Assembly: GCA_002291945.1 (NCBI GenBank)
Contig: DBAZ01000037.1
Span: 1-34,766, forward strand
Direction: 5' to 3'
DNA length: 34,766 nucleotides
From: Tepidimonas sp. UBA997
Lineage (GTDB): Bacteria > Pseudomonadota > Gammaproteobacteria > Burkholderiales > Burkholderiaceae_C
Part shown: positions 7,979-15,222 of the stretch, in pieces
How the letters are laid out: every line of letters begins with the position of its first letter
Numbering within the stretch: the stretch's first letter is position 1
Program-made: the position numbers and the translations under genes
Notes under the pieces: generated by a model
The model's input: the letters and a program-made list of their open reading frames with translations, nothing else
What the model was told of the DNA's origin: nothing
Database searches by the model: none

Positions 7979-9109
7979 ATGCAGGCCTTCGTCTGGGATG
8001 CAGCGTTCGACACCCACCTCGATGCGGTGGATGAGCAACACCACGGCCTGGTGGCCTTGTTCAACGAGCTCAACCAGTCGCTGTTCCGGGGCGCGGCCAC
8101 CACCGCCGACGAGCTCGAAGACAGCTTGCAACGGCTGCTGGCCTACGCCGGCCAGCACTTCGCCGACGAAGAGGCGCTGATGCGCGACGTCGGGCTCGAC
8201 GAGCGGCACCAGCAGGCCCATCGGCAACTGCACGCGCAGTTCGTGGAGCAGGTGCGCACCATGTGGTCACTGCGGGCCACCTTGAGTCAGCCGGACGAAA
8301 CCCTGATGGGTTTCCTGACCTCCTGGCTGGGGTTGCACATTTTGGGCATCGACCAGTCCATGGCCCGGCAGATTCGGGCTGTCCGCCGGGGGAAAACCCC
8401 ACAGCAGGCCTTTGTTGACGAAGTCCAGCACCCGGACCAAGGCATTCAGGCCTTGCTCAAGATGGTGGGCCACTTGTACCACGTCATGTCCTGCCAGAAC
8501 GCGGATCTGGTACACGCCAACCTGACGCTGGAAGCCCGCGTGGCCGAACGCACGCTGGCGCTGGAACACGCCAACGAGCAACTGCGCGCCTTCGCCCGAA
8601 CCGATGGCTTGCTCGGCATCAACAACCGGGGGTATTTCGATGAGCGCCTGCTGGAAGAGGTGTTTCGTGCGCGCCGATCGAAGCAGCCCCTGGGCCTGCT
8701 GATGATGGATGTGGATTATTTCAAGCGCTACAACGACCGCTACGGCCACCAAGCGGGCGATGCCTGCCTGCAGGCCGTGGCGCAGGCTGTCGGCGCGACC
8801 TTGCTGCGCCGCACCGACTTTCTGGCCCGCTACGGCGGCGAGGAACTGATTGCCCTGCTGCCCAACACCGACCGTGAAGGCACTCAGCACACGGCTCAAC
8901 GCATTCTGGAGGCTGTCCGTGCCTTGGCCTTGCCGCACGAGCACTCTGACGCGGCACCAGTGGTCACCCTGAGTGTGGGCGGGGTCAGCGTCGTGCCTGG
9001 GGCAAGCGATGAAAAGTCGGTCGGTGCGACCCTGATCGCCCTGGCCGATGCGGCGCTGTATGTGGCCAAACAGCAGGGCCGCAATCGGCTCGTCATGGGC
9101 GGGTCTTAG
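7979..9109 (+). CDS. Bacteriohemerythrin-GGDEF diguanylate cyclase
   Basis: A 376-residue fusion of an N-terminal di-iron hemerythrin (about residues 1-130) with a C-terminal GGDEF domain (about 205-375). The iron ligand pattern is complete: His21, His60 and Glu64 (HFADE), His77 and His81 (HxxxH), His120 and Asp125 (HxxxxD). It probably binds O2 or senses redox state, as in the hemerythrin-cyclase VdcrA/Bhr-DGC type. A coiled linker (about 175-205) precedes DGLLGINNRGYF. The active site reads YGGEEL, a variant of GG(D/E)EF with Leu last. An inhibitory I-site RRTD (277-280) sits at the expected distance. The start follows AGGAG, 11 bases after the HD-GYP stop. It is predicted to synthesise c-di-GMP in response to oxygen. 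Confidence 0.92.
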   Translation: MQAFVWDAAFDTHLDAVDEQHHGLVALFNELNQSLFRGAATTADELEDSLQRLLAYAGQHFADEEALMRDVGLDERHQQAHRQLHAQFVEQVRTMWSLRATLSQPDETLMGFLTSWLGLHILGIDQSMARQIRAVRRGKTPQQAFVDEVQHPDQGIQALLKMVGHLYHVMSCQNADLVHANLTLEARVAERTLALEHANEQLRAFARTDGLLGINNRGYFDERLLEEVFRARRSKQPLGLLMMDVDYFKRYNDRYGHQAGDACLQAVAQAVGATLLRRTDFLARYGGEELIALLPNTDREGTQHTAQRILEAVRALALPHEHSDAAPVVTLSVGGVSVVPGASDEKSVGATLIALADAALYVAKQQGRNRLVMGGS

Positions 9110-9130
9110 GCCCGGGTGGCGCTGGGCCTA
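9107..9130. terminator. Inverted repeat between convergent genes, possible weak terminator
   Basis: Arms TAGGCCC (9107-9113) and GGGCCTA (9124-9130) enclose a 10-base loop between the convergent hemerythrin-GGDEF gene and the periplasmic protein gene. There is no T-run, so an intrinsic terminator is uncertain. Confidence 0.3.
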
Positions 9131-9137
9131 GGGGGCC

Positions 9138-9704
9138 TCAGCTCGCTCTGAAGGGCAGGGAAGAGTGGTGGACAGCGATGCGAAGGCGGCCATTGCTGTC
9201 GCGCACGAACTTCCAGGTCTTGTCCACTGTGGTGACTTGGCCATTGGCCCCCGTCAGCATGATGTTGCCCATCCAGGAGGCGGCATGGCCAGCGATGAAT
9301 ACGGCCGCTTTTTGCGCATTGCAGGCGGTCCAGCCTTTCAGGGCAAAGCCGTCGTCCCTCGGGAAGTTGCTGTCGCCACCGACAAAGTAGGCCAGTGCAC
9401 CCGCGCGGGTGGTGCGGAAAGTCTGCGGGGCTACGGTCAGGGTGGGCTTGAACAGCACCGGGCCCATCTGGTAGGCGTAAGCGCTGTCGATCACTTGTTC
9501 AGCCAGTGCCCTGGCGGCTGCTGGGCCGCGCTGGGTGTGGGCCTGGCTGATGCTCACCAGCGCATTGCACCAGGCTTGCTGGGCCGCAATCACCTGGGCT
9601 TCAGTGATGGCTTGCCCGGTAGCGGCTGCTTGACCGTGCGCATGGGCGGCACCGGTGGCGGCAAGCAGGGCGGTAGCGGCGGCGGTGAGTACAAAACGTT
9701 TCAT
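9138..9704 (-). CDS. Periplasmic NTF2-like protein (CaMKII association-domain type)
   Basis: A 188-residue exported protein. Its cleavable signal peptide (MKRFVLTAAATALLAATGAAHA) is followed by a mature domain with the pattern of the NTF2-like/CaMKII association-domain family: AYAYQMGPVLFKPTL, FRTTRAGALAYFVGGDSNFPRDDGFALKGW, a strand with AAVFIAGHAASWMGN and the ending RIAVHHSSLPF. Similar proteins in databases often carry an unsupported phosphoribosyl-AMP cyclohydrolase label. Function unknown, perhaps binding of a small ligand in the periplasm. The start at 9704 has AGGAG upstream, whereas the 34 extra codons open to 9806 lack signal-peptide character. It is divergent from a two-component system and shares with it the repeat array at 9784-9843. 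Confidence 0.78.
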   Translation of the reverse strand: MKRFVLTAAATALLAATGAAHAHGQAAATGQAITEAQVIAAQQAWCNALVSISQAHTQRGPAAARALAEQVIDSAYAYQMGPVLFKPTLTVAPQTFRTTRAGALAYFVGGDSNFPRDDGFALKGWTACNAQKAAVFIAGHAASWMGNIMLTGANGQVTTVDKTWKFVRDSNGRLRIAVHHSSLPFRAS

Positions 9705-9783
9705 GGCGGTGATCTCCTGGTGGATGAATGAACGATGAAGTGGGTATCGATCAGGTCGATGACTGCATTGGGCCAGCATCGGC

Positions 9784-9843
9784 TGAACAGACCTTGAACC
9801 CTCCATGAACCGTGCGTGAGCGATTCATGAACAGAACATGACA
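9784..9843. promoter_or_regulatory. Direct-repeat operator array, TGAAC with 11-bp period
   Basis: TGAAC occurs at 9784, 9795, 9806 and 9828, with TGAGC at 9817 filling the missing register and a weaker TGACA at 9839. The first five are spaced exactly 11 bases apart. OmpR/PhoB-family regulators bind head-to-tail repeats with about one-turn spacing, and such a regulator is encoded at 11554-12270. The array lies between the divergent periplasmic-protein gene and the kinase gene, so it could control both directions. Binding itself is inferred. Confidence 0.65.
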
Positions 9844-9880
9844 AAACGAAGCCGACCCGAAAAGACCGCGAAAATAGCGC

Positions 9881-11557
9881 ATGTTCCGACGTCAACTAAG
9901 CTGGATCCTGCTGTGTCTCGCGGTCACGATCGCGCTGCAAGGGGCTGCAGCGGTGATGGCCCTGCTGCAGGCGGAACGCAAGGTGATGGACGGGCGGATT
10001 GCCAGCGATTTGCACCAGAGTTTTGTCACTTTGTCAGCCACCAAACAGCGGCTGCGTGCCTGGACCACCCAGTACCTGATGGGTGCCGGTGGCGACCCGA
10101 CCGAACGCGATGCCTTGCACCAGCGCATGGTGCGCACACTGACCGAACTGTCGGCGCTGGCAGAAGAGTCGGCCAGTCGCCAGCGGTCCGCTGGGGTTGC
10201 CCCTGAGCATGTGGCCCGCCGCGACGCGATTGAAGTCCTCAACGACAGCGTTCAGGCTCTGGGTGCCACTCTCCAGTCCCTCTCTGCCCAGCCTGCTGAT
10301 GCACGCGCCACCGAAGCCTGGGACACTCTGGACGAATGGTTTGAGCAATCCAAAGGTCGTGACCTGCGTCAGCTCATCAGCGAGAGCATCGAGCGCGAGC
10401 GTATGGCCATGGAGCGGGAGCGGCAAGCCGCAGACGAGTCGCTGCGGTTCATGCGCACATTGTGGCTGGGCATTTCGCTGCTGCTGTTGGGGTTTGCCCT
10501 GGCTGCTGCCCTCTACGTCCATCGTGCGCTGCGTCAACCGATCGATGCGCTGGTCGTGGGCGCAGAAGCCTTGCGGCAAGGCCAGTTACAGCACCGTATT
10601 CCGATGGAAGGGACGCATGAGTTTGCCGTCGTGGCGCAAAGCATGAACGCGATGGCCCAAGACCTCCAGCACCATCGGCAACAGGAAACACAGCTTCGGC
10701 AGCTTCTGGAGGCGCAAGTCCGGGCCCGGACTGACGCACTGCGTCAGGCCAATGAGTCGCTGCAACGCACCGACGAACGCCGCCGCCAGTTGCTCGCCGA
10801 CATCAGCCACGAATTGCGGACACCGACCACGGCCATCCGGGGGGAGGCCGAAGTCACCCTTCGCGGCAAAGATCGCCCCGCTGCGGAATACCGCGAAGCC
10901 CTGCAGCGGATCGTGGAGGTTTCGCGCCAACTGGCCACGGCCATCGACGATTTGCTGCTGATGGCGCGCAGTGACATGGACGGCTTGACGGTGGTGCGCC
11001 AGCCGGTGGACCTGCACGAATCGCTTCAGTACGCGCTGGTGGGGGTGTCGGCACTCGCCGAAAGTCACGCTGTGACGCTGGGTGATAACCCGCTCGTGCC
11101 TGGTCAGTGCATGGTCTTGGGTGATGGGGTTCGTCTGACGCAACTGGTCACCCTGTTGCTGGACAACGCCGTTCGCTATTCGAAGCCGGGTGGCCGGGTC
11201 TGGCTGAGTGGTTGCGAGGAGGACTCGGAAGGAGGCCCCTTTCTGGCATTGCAAGTTCACGACCAGGGCATCGGGATTCCTGCTTCCGAGTTGCCGCATG
11301 TGTTCGAACGCCACTTCCGAGGTGCCTTGGCACGCGGTCACCGAGCGTCGGGCAGCGGCTTGGGGCTGGGTATCGCCTGGCGTCTGGCCCAGGCACATGG
11401 TGCCCAACTGCACATCGCCAGTCCCACCGATCCGATCAACCCCGGAGGTACCTGCGTCACGCTGCGCCTGCCCTTGATCTCACCGACTCAGGCTGAGGCC
11501 TGGAGCCTCGATGACCCCCCCCGATCTCCAGGATCGCCTGCATCGAGTCGCTCATGA
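9881..11557 (+). CDS. Membrane sensor histidine kinase
   Basis: A 558-residue inner-membrane kinase. TM1 lies at about residues 7-29, a helical periplasmic sensor at about 30-188, TM2 at about 190-213 and a HAMP linker at about 213-265. A coiled segment precedes HisKA with phospho-acceptor His310 in ISHELRTPTTAIRGEAE. The ATPase domain has an N-box in LLLDNAVRYSKPGG and a G1 box HDQGIGIPASELPHVFERHFRG. The periplasmic part has no recognisable ligand domain and resembles a four-helix-bundle sensor. The stop overlaps the regulator start by four bases (ATGA), so the two are translationally coupled. The signal is unknown. Confidence 0.93.
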   Translation: MFRRQLSWILLCLAVTIALQGAAAVMALLQAERKVMDGRIASDLHQSFVTLSATKQRLRAWTTQYLMGAGGDPTERDALHQRMVRTLTELSALAEESASRQRSAGVAPEHVARRDAIEVLNDSVQALGATLQSLSAQPADARATEAWDTLDEWFEQSKGRDLRQLISESIERERMAMERERQAADESLRFMRTLWLGISLLLLGFALAAALYVHRALRQPIDALVVGAEALRQGQLQHRIPMEGTHEFAVVAQSMNAMAQDLQHHRQQETQLRQLLEAQVRARTDALRQANESLQRTDERRRQLLADISHELRTPTTAIRGEAEVTLRGKDRPAAEYREALQRIVEVSRQLATAIDDLLLMARSDMDGLTVVRQPVDLHESLQYALVGVSALAESHAVTLGDNPLVPGQCMVLGDGVRLTQLVTLLLDNAVRYSKPGGRVWLSGCEEDSEGGPFLALQVHDQGIGIPASELPHVFERHFRGALARGHRASGSGLGLGIAWRLAQAHGAQLHIASPTDPINPGGTCVTLRLPLISPTQAEAWSLDDPPRSPGSPASSRS

Positions 11558-12270
11558 ATCTGGTGTTGATCGAAGACGACGTGCGCATCGCCGATTTTCT
11601 GCGCCGGGGTTTGCGCGCTGAAGGCTATTTGGTGCAGGCGGCCGCAACGGGGCCGGAAGGACTCGCCCTTGCGCTGGAGGCGCACCGCACTGAACGCCGC
11701 GACGGCGAACGTGCGCTGGTGGTGCTGGACCTTATGCTGCCTGGGATCAATGGAATGGAGATATGTCAGGCCTTGCGGGCGCAGGGTGTGCAGTTGCCCA
11801 TTCTGATGCTGACGGCGCTGGGTTCGACCAGCGACCGCGTGGCTGGCTTGCGCATGGGTGCCGACGATTATCTGTGCAAACCCTTCGAGTTTGAGGAGTT
11901 GCTGGCCCGGCTAGAGGCGCTGGCCCGGCGTGGGCGTGACCTACAGACTCAGCGCGGTCAGATGCTGCAGGTGGCTGACCTGACACTGGATCTGCAGCGC
12001 ATGCAGGCGTTTCGAGGCAGCGAGCCCTTGAGCCTGACGGCTCGCGAACTCGCCTTGCTGGAGTTGTTGATGAGTGCTCCCGGCCGTCTGTTCAGCCGGG
12101 AGCGCATCCTGGCCAGCGTATGGGGGCAGAGCGAGGACCCGCTGACCAATGTGGTGGATGTCTATATCCGGCGCTTGCGCGGTAAGATCGACGATGGCCA
12201 GCCCCGGGTGCTGATACGCACCGTCCGGGGGTTGGGCTATCGGCTCGAACCCCCATGGCATACCCCGTAA
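11554..12270 (+). CDS. OmpR/PhoB-family response regulator
   Basis: A 238-residue transcriptional regulator. The receiver (about residues 1-120) has acidic Glu7, Asp8 and Asp9, phospho-acceptor Asp59 (VVLDLMLPGINGME), Thr87 and Lys109 (CKPFEFEELLARL). The C-terminal winged helix (about 135-232) contains LTARELALLELLM, the recognition region NVVDVYIRRLRGKID and the wing RTVRGLGYRLE. It is the partner of the overlapping kinase. The TGAAC array upstream of the kinase gene is the likely binding site, which implies autoregulation and control of the divergent periplasmic gene. Confidence 0.95.
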   Translation: MNLVLIEDDVRIADFLRRGLRAEGYLVQAAATGPEGLALALEAHRTERRDGERALVVLDLMLPGINGMEICQALRAQGVQLPILMLTALGSTSDRVAGLRMGADDYLCKPFEFEELLARLEALARRGRDLQTQRGQMLQVADLTLDLQRMQAFRGSEPLSLTARELALLELLMSAPGRLFSRERILASVWGQSEDPLTNVVDVYIRRLRGKIDDGQPRVLIRTVRGLGYRLEPPWHTP

Positions 12271-12281
12271 GCTCTCCCGAG

Positions 12282-12674
12282 TCAGGGGCGTGTCGATTTA
12301 AATCGGCGGCTGCCCTGACTCACCAGCCAGTGCGCCAGCCCGGCAAGCACCAGCAAAACCAGTGCACCAAGCGCCCAGACGCCCCAGACCAGCACGTTGA
12401 TCACGCTGGTCAGGCTGTCGGCTGAGGGCAGCCAAGGGATGATCCACTCCACCGCCCCGATCCAGGTCGCCTGGAGGGCCTGAATCAACTCGGGCGACAC
12501 CCAGAAAGCCACCCATTCCGGCACCGGCCATTGACCCACATCCTGCGCCACTTGTCCGGCGGGTGCTGAACCGGCTGCTTGAACCAGCCAGCCCGCCAGC
12601 TCAGCCGAGACCCAGGCCACGCCGATCCAGACCAGCATCAGCACACCAAACAAGCTCCAAATCAGAATCTTCAT
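12282..12674 (-). CDS. Small inner-membrane protein of unknown function
   Basis: A 130-residue protein with a hydrophobic N-terminal helix (MKILIWSLFGVLMLVWIGVAWVSAEL, about residues 1-26), a Trp-rich middle part (VPEWVAFWV, IIPWLPSAD) and a second strong membrane helix at about 90-115 (VLVWGVWALGALVLLVLAGLAHWL), ending in a basic tail. I do not recognise a characterised family, although similar Trp-rich membrane proteins occur in Comamonadaceae. It starts three bases after the end of the isocitrate dehydrogenase gene on the same strand and is probably co-transcribed with it. Confidence 0.6.
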   Translation of the reverse strand: MKILIWSLFGVLMLVWIGVAWVSAELAGWLVQAAGSAPAGQVAQDVGQWPVPEWVAFWVSPELIQALQATWIGAVEWIIPWLPSADSLTSVINVLVWGVWALGALVLLVLAGLAHWLVSQGSRRFKSTRP

Positions 12675-12677
12675 GAT

Positions 12678-14141
12678 TTACTGCCCTTGCGCGAGTGAGT
12701 AGCCGCGAACACCGTCAAAGTTGCACAGGTGCTCGGTCTTGATGAAGTCCACCCCGTTGCTGGCCAAGGCACCCAGCAGGGCCACGATGGCGCTGTGCGC
12801 CAGCGGCGCACCGTTGAGCGACATGAAGCGGCAGCGCCAGTGGTCGGTGCAGAAGGTTTCCGGAAAACCGCCCGGCCAGACCTTGACGCCCCGGTTGGTG
12901 ATCACTTGCAGTTCCAGGCCCGCCGGGGTACTGGCTTGCAGCTTGGCGGCGAGGTCGTCGGGCAGGGTGTTGGCCGAATCCACGAACACGTCGATGCCCA
13001 TCAGGGTTTTGGCAGCGGCGGCGGGTGCGTGGGTGGGCGCGGCGTTGCGGGCCGAAGCCACTTTCACTTCCACCGGGCTGCCGTAGCTGACTGGCGACAA
13101 CTTTCTGGGCAGGTTGCCCAGGCGGTCGATCACGGCGTCGGCAAAGTCCATGCTGCCAAACGGCCGACCCACGCTCACCTGGCTGTGCAGTTCGGCGGTG
13201 TGGATGCCGTCCTCGATGGCACTGAGCCAGGCGTTGTGGATGCGCTCGGCCACCTCGGTTTGACCGATGTGAACGAGCATCATGACCGCAGCCAGCAGCA
13301 GGCCCGACGGGTTGGCAATGCCTTTGCCGGCAATGTCGGGGGCGCTGCCGTGAATGGCTTCGAACATGGCCACATGCTCGCCAATGTTGGCGCTGGGGGC
13401 CAGGCCCACTGAGCCGGTGATTTCTGCGGCGACGTCGGAAATGATGTCACCGTACAGGTTGAGCGTGACGATCACGTCGAAGGTCTCGGGGCTGGTCGCC
13501 AGGCGGGCGGTGCCGATGTCGATGATCATGTGATCGGTCTGGATTTCGGGGTATTCCGGCGCGATCTCGTCGAAGACCTTGTGGAACAGGCCGTCGGTCA
13601 TCTTCATGATGTTGTCTTTGGTCATGCAAGTGACCTTGCGACGACCGTTGGCCCGTGCGTATTCAAACGCGTAGCGGATGATCTTTTCGCAGCCGGGGCG
13701 GGTGATGACCTTCAGACACTGATAGACCTGATCGGTCTGGCGGTGCTCGATGCCGGCATAGAGGTCTTCCTCGTTTTCCCGGATGATGACCAGATTCATC
13801 ATCGGGTGCGCCGTCTTGACGAAGGGGGCATAGCTCACACAGGGGCGGACGTTGGCGTACAGGCCCAGCGTCTTGCGGATGGTGACGTTGAGGCTCTTGA
13901 AGCCGCCTCCCTGTGGGGTGGTGATGGGGGCCTTGAGGAAGACCTTGGTGCGGCGCAGGCTCTCCCATGAAGCGGGCGCGATGCCGGAACTGTGACCGGC
14001 CAGGTACTGTTGCTCACCGATGTCGATGAACTCGGGAGCGATCCGTGCGCCGGCGGCGTCCAGCACCCGCAAGGTGGCTTCCATGATTTCGGGGCCGATG
14101 CCATCGCCTTTGGCAACGGTGATCGAGACGGACTGTGACAT
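12678..14141 (-). CDS. icd: Isocitrate dehydrogenase with C-terminal extension
   Basis: A 487-residue isocitrate/isopropylmalate dehydrogenase-family enzyme, probably converting isocitrate to 2-oxoglutarate in the TCA cycle. Evidence is GDGIGPEIM near the N-terminus, the substrate loop GGGFKSLNVTIRKTLGLYANVRP (Ser83), ENEEDLYAGIEH, TKDNIMKMTDG and the metal-site region LYGDIISDVAAEI. An extra domain of about 135 residues (about 350-487) follows the catalytic core, as in the Thermus/Rickettsia-type enzymes. The cofactor motif reads GSAPDIAGKGIANP with Asp269-Ile270. NADP-type enzymes have Lys-Tyr there, so NAD+ preference is inferred. The start at 14141 follows AAGGAA. The gene is divergent from a LysR regulator and probably transcribed with the small membrane protein. 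Confidence 0.87.
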   Translation of the reverse strand: MSQSVSITVAKGDGIGPEIMEATLRVLDAAGARIAPEFIDIGEQQYLAGHSSGIAPASWESLRRTKVFLKAPITTPQGGGFKSLNVTIRKTLGLYANVRPCVSYAPFVKTAHPMMNLVIIRENEEDLYAGIEHRQTDQVYQCLKVITRPGCEKIIRYAFEYARANGRRKVTCMTKDNIMKMTDGLFHKVFDEIAPEYPEIQTDHMIIDIGTARLATSPETFDVIVTLNLYGDIISDVAAEITGSVGLAPSANIGEHVAMFEAIHGSAPDIAGKGIANPSGLLLAAVMMLVHIGQTEVAERIHNAWLSAIEDGIHTAELHSQVSVGRPFGSMDFADAVIDRLGNLPRKLSPVSYGSPVEVKVASARNAAPTHAPAAAAKTLMGIDVFVDSANTLPDDLAAKLQASTPAGLELQVITNRGVKVWPGGFPETFCTDHWRCRFMSLNGAPLAHSAIVALLGALASNGVDFIKTEHLCNFDGVRGYSLAQGQ

Positions 14142-14207
14142 AGCTGATTTTCCTTTGAGTCGTTGGTGGGCGTAAGTATGCAAGAAAAAGCCATTGATCA
14201 AAAATCA

Positions 14208-14238
14208 TTTATAAGGGCATATCATATAGACTTGTCAA
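14208..14238 (-). promoter_or_regulatory. Candidate promoter of the isocitrate dehydrogenase gene with likely LysR operator
   Basis: On the minus strand an exact TTGACA (-35, bases 14238-14233) is followed, after 19 bases, by TATAAA (-10, bases 14213-14208). The spacing is longer than ideal. AT-rich direct repeats ATCATTTA (14205-14212) and ATCATATA (14221-14228) lie in the same interval and could be regulator contacts. The -35 almost touches the start codon of the divergent LysR gene. Confidence 0.45.
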
Positions 14239-14239
14239 T

Positions 14240-15157
14240 ATGAGTAAGTTCCGCCTGCCGAAAGTCACGTTCAATCAGTTGCGCACGTTTGAAAGCGTGG
14301 CTCGGCTGGCTTCGGTCACCAAGGCGGGTCGGGAGTTGCAACTGACCCAGCCCACGGTGACGGTCCAGATCCGCGAGTTGCAGCATTCCATGGGCGTGAG
14401 CCTCATTGAGCCGTCGGGACGCGGCATCCGCATCACGGATGCGGGCCGCCGGTTGCAGCAAGCCGCGACCGATATGTTTGGTTTGTGGCGCCATTTCGAA
14501 GACGATCTCCAGGCCTTGCAGGGGCTGGAGCGGGGCGTGTTGCGCATTGCTGGCGTCACCACGACGGAGTACTTCATTGCGCGCTGGTTGCAGCGGTTTG
14601 CCCAGCGCCACCCCGGCATTGAAGTCGATCTGTCGGTGGACAACCGGGATCGCATCATCGACCGGTTGCAGGATGAGCGCTGCGAGCTTGCGGTGATGAT
14701 GCTGCCCCCGCCGTCGCTGGAGCTCGAAACGCTGGACTGTCTGGGCAATCCCCTGGTGGTCATCGGACCCCGAGATCATCCCTGGGTTCGGCGGCGCAAG
14801 GTGCCGGTCACTGCATTGGCCGAAGAGCCCTGGCTGACGCGAGAGGCGGGTTCGGGCACACGCCTGGCGGCCGAGCAGCACCTCCAGGAATGGGGCGTGC
14901 AGCTCGCCGAACGCATGACGCTGGGCAGCAACGAAGCGTTGAAACATGCGGTGGCTGCGGGCATGGGGGTGGCGGTGTTGTCGCGCCATGCGCTGAGTCG
15001 CGACCCGGCCCAGGAAGGATTGGCCATCTTGCCGGTGGCCACCTTTCCGGTCAGGCGCCAGTGGAAACTGGTCTGGCACCGGAAAAGGCGGCTGACGCTG
15101 CCAGCGCAAGCGTTCATTGATGAAGCCCGCCAGATTTTGTCGGAGCTGACGGCTTGA
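14240..15157 (+). CDS. LysR-family transcriptional regulator
   Basis: A 305-residue regulator. The N-terminal winged helix-turn-helix covers about residues 8-67 (FNQLRTFESVARLASVTKAG, LTQPTVTVQIRELQHSMG, LIEPSGRGIRITDAG). It is followed by a linker helix and a periplasmic-binding-protein-like effector domain (about 95-300, with IAGVTTTEYFIARWLQRFAQRHPGIEV and AAGMGVAVLSRHAL). Divergent placement beside the isocitrate dehydrogenase gene, with a 98-base shared promoter region, suggests control of that gene and of itself. The effector is unknown. The general resemblance is to the CbbR/CysB-like branch, but no specific ortholog is claimed. Confidence 0.93.
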   Translation: MSKFRLPKVTFNQLRTFESVARLASVTKAGRELQLTQPTVTVQIRELQHSMGVSLIEPSGRGIRITDAGRRLQQAATDMFGLWRHFEDDLQALQGLERGVLRIAGVTTTEYFIARWLQRFAQRHPGIEVDLSVDNRDRIIDRLQDERCELAVMMLPPPSLELETLDCLGNPLVVIGPRDHPWVRRRKVPVTALAEEPWLTREAGSGTRLAAEQHLQEWGVQLAERMTLGSNEALKHAVAAGMGVAVLSRHALSRDPAQEGLAILPVATFPVRRQWKLVWHRKRRLTLPAQAFIDEARQILSELTA

Positions 15158-15222
15158 ATGCTTGAACCTCGTACCGCACATCAGGCTCTCACGTTCACCT
15201 TGTCCACTACAAACCCTCCATC

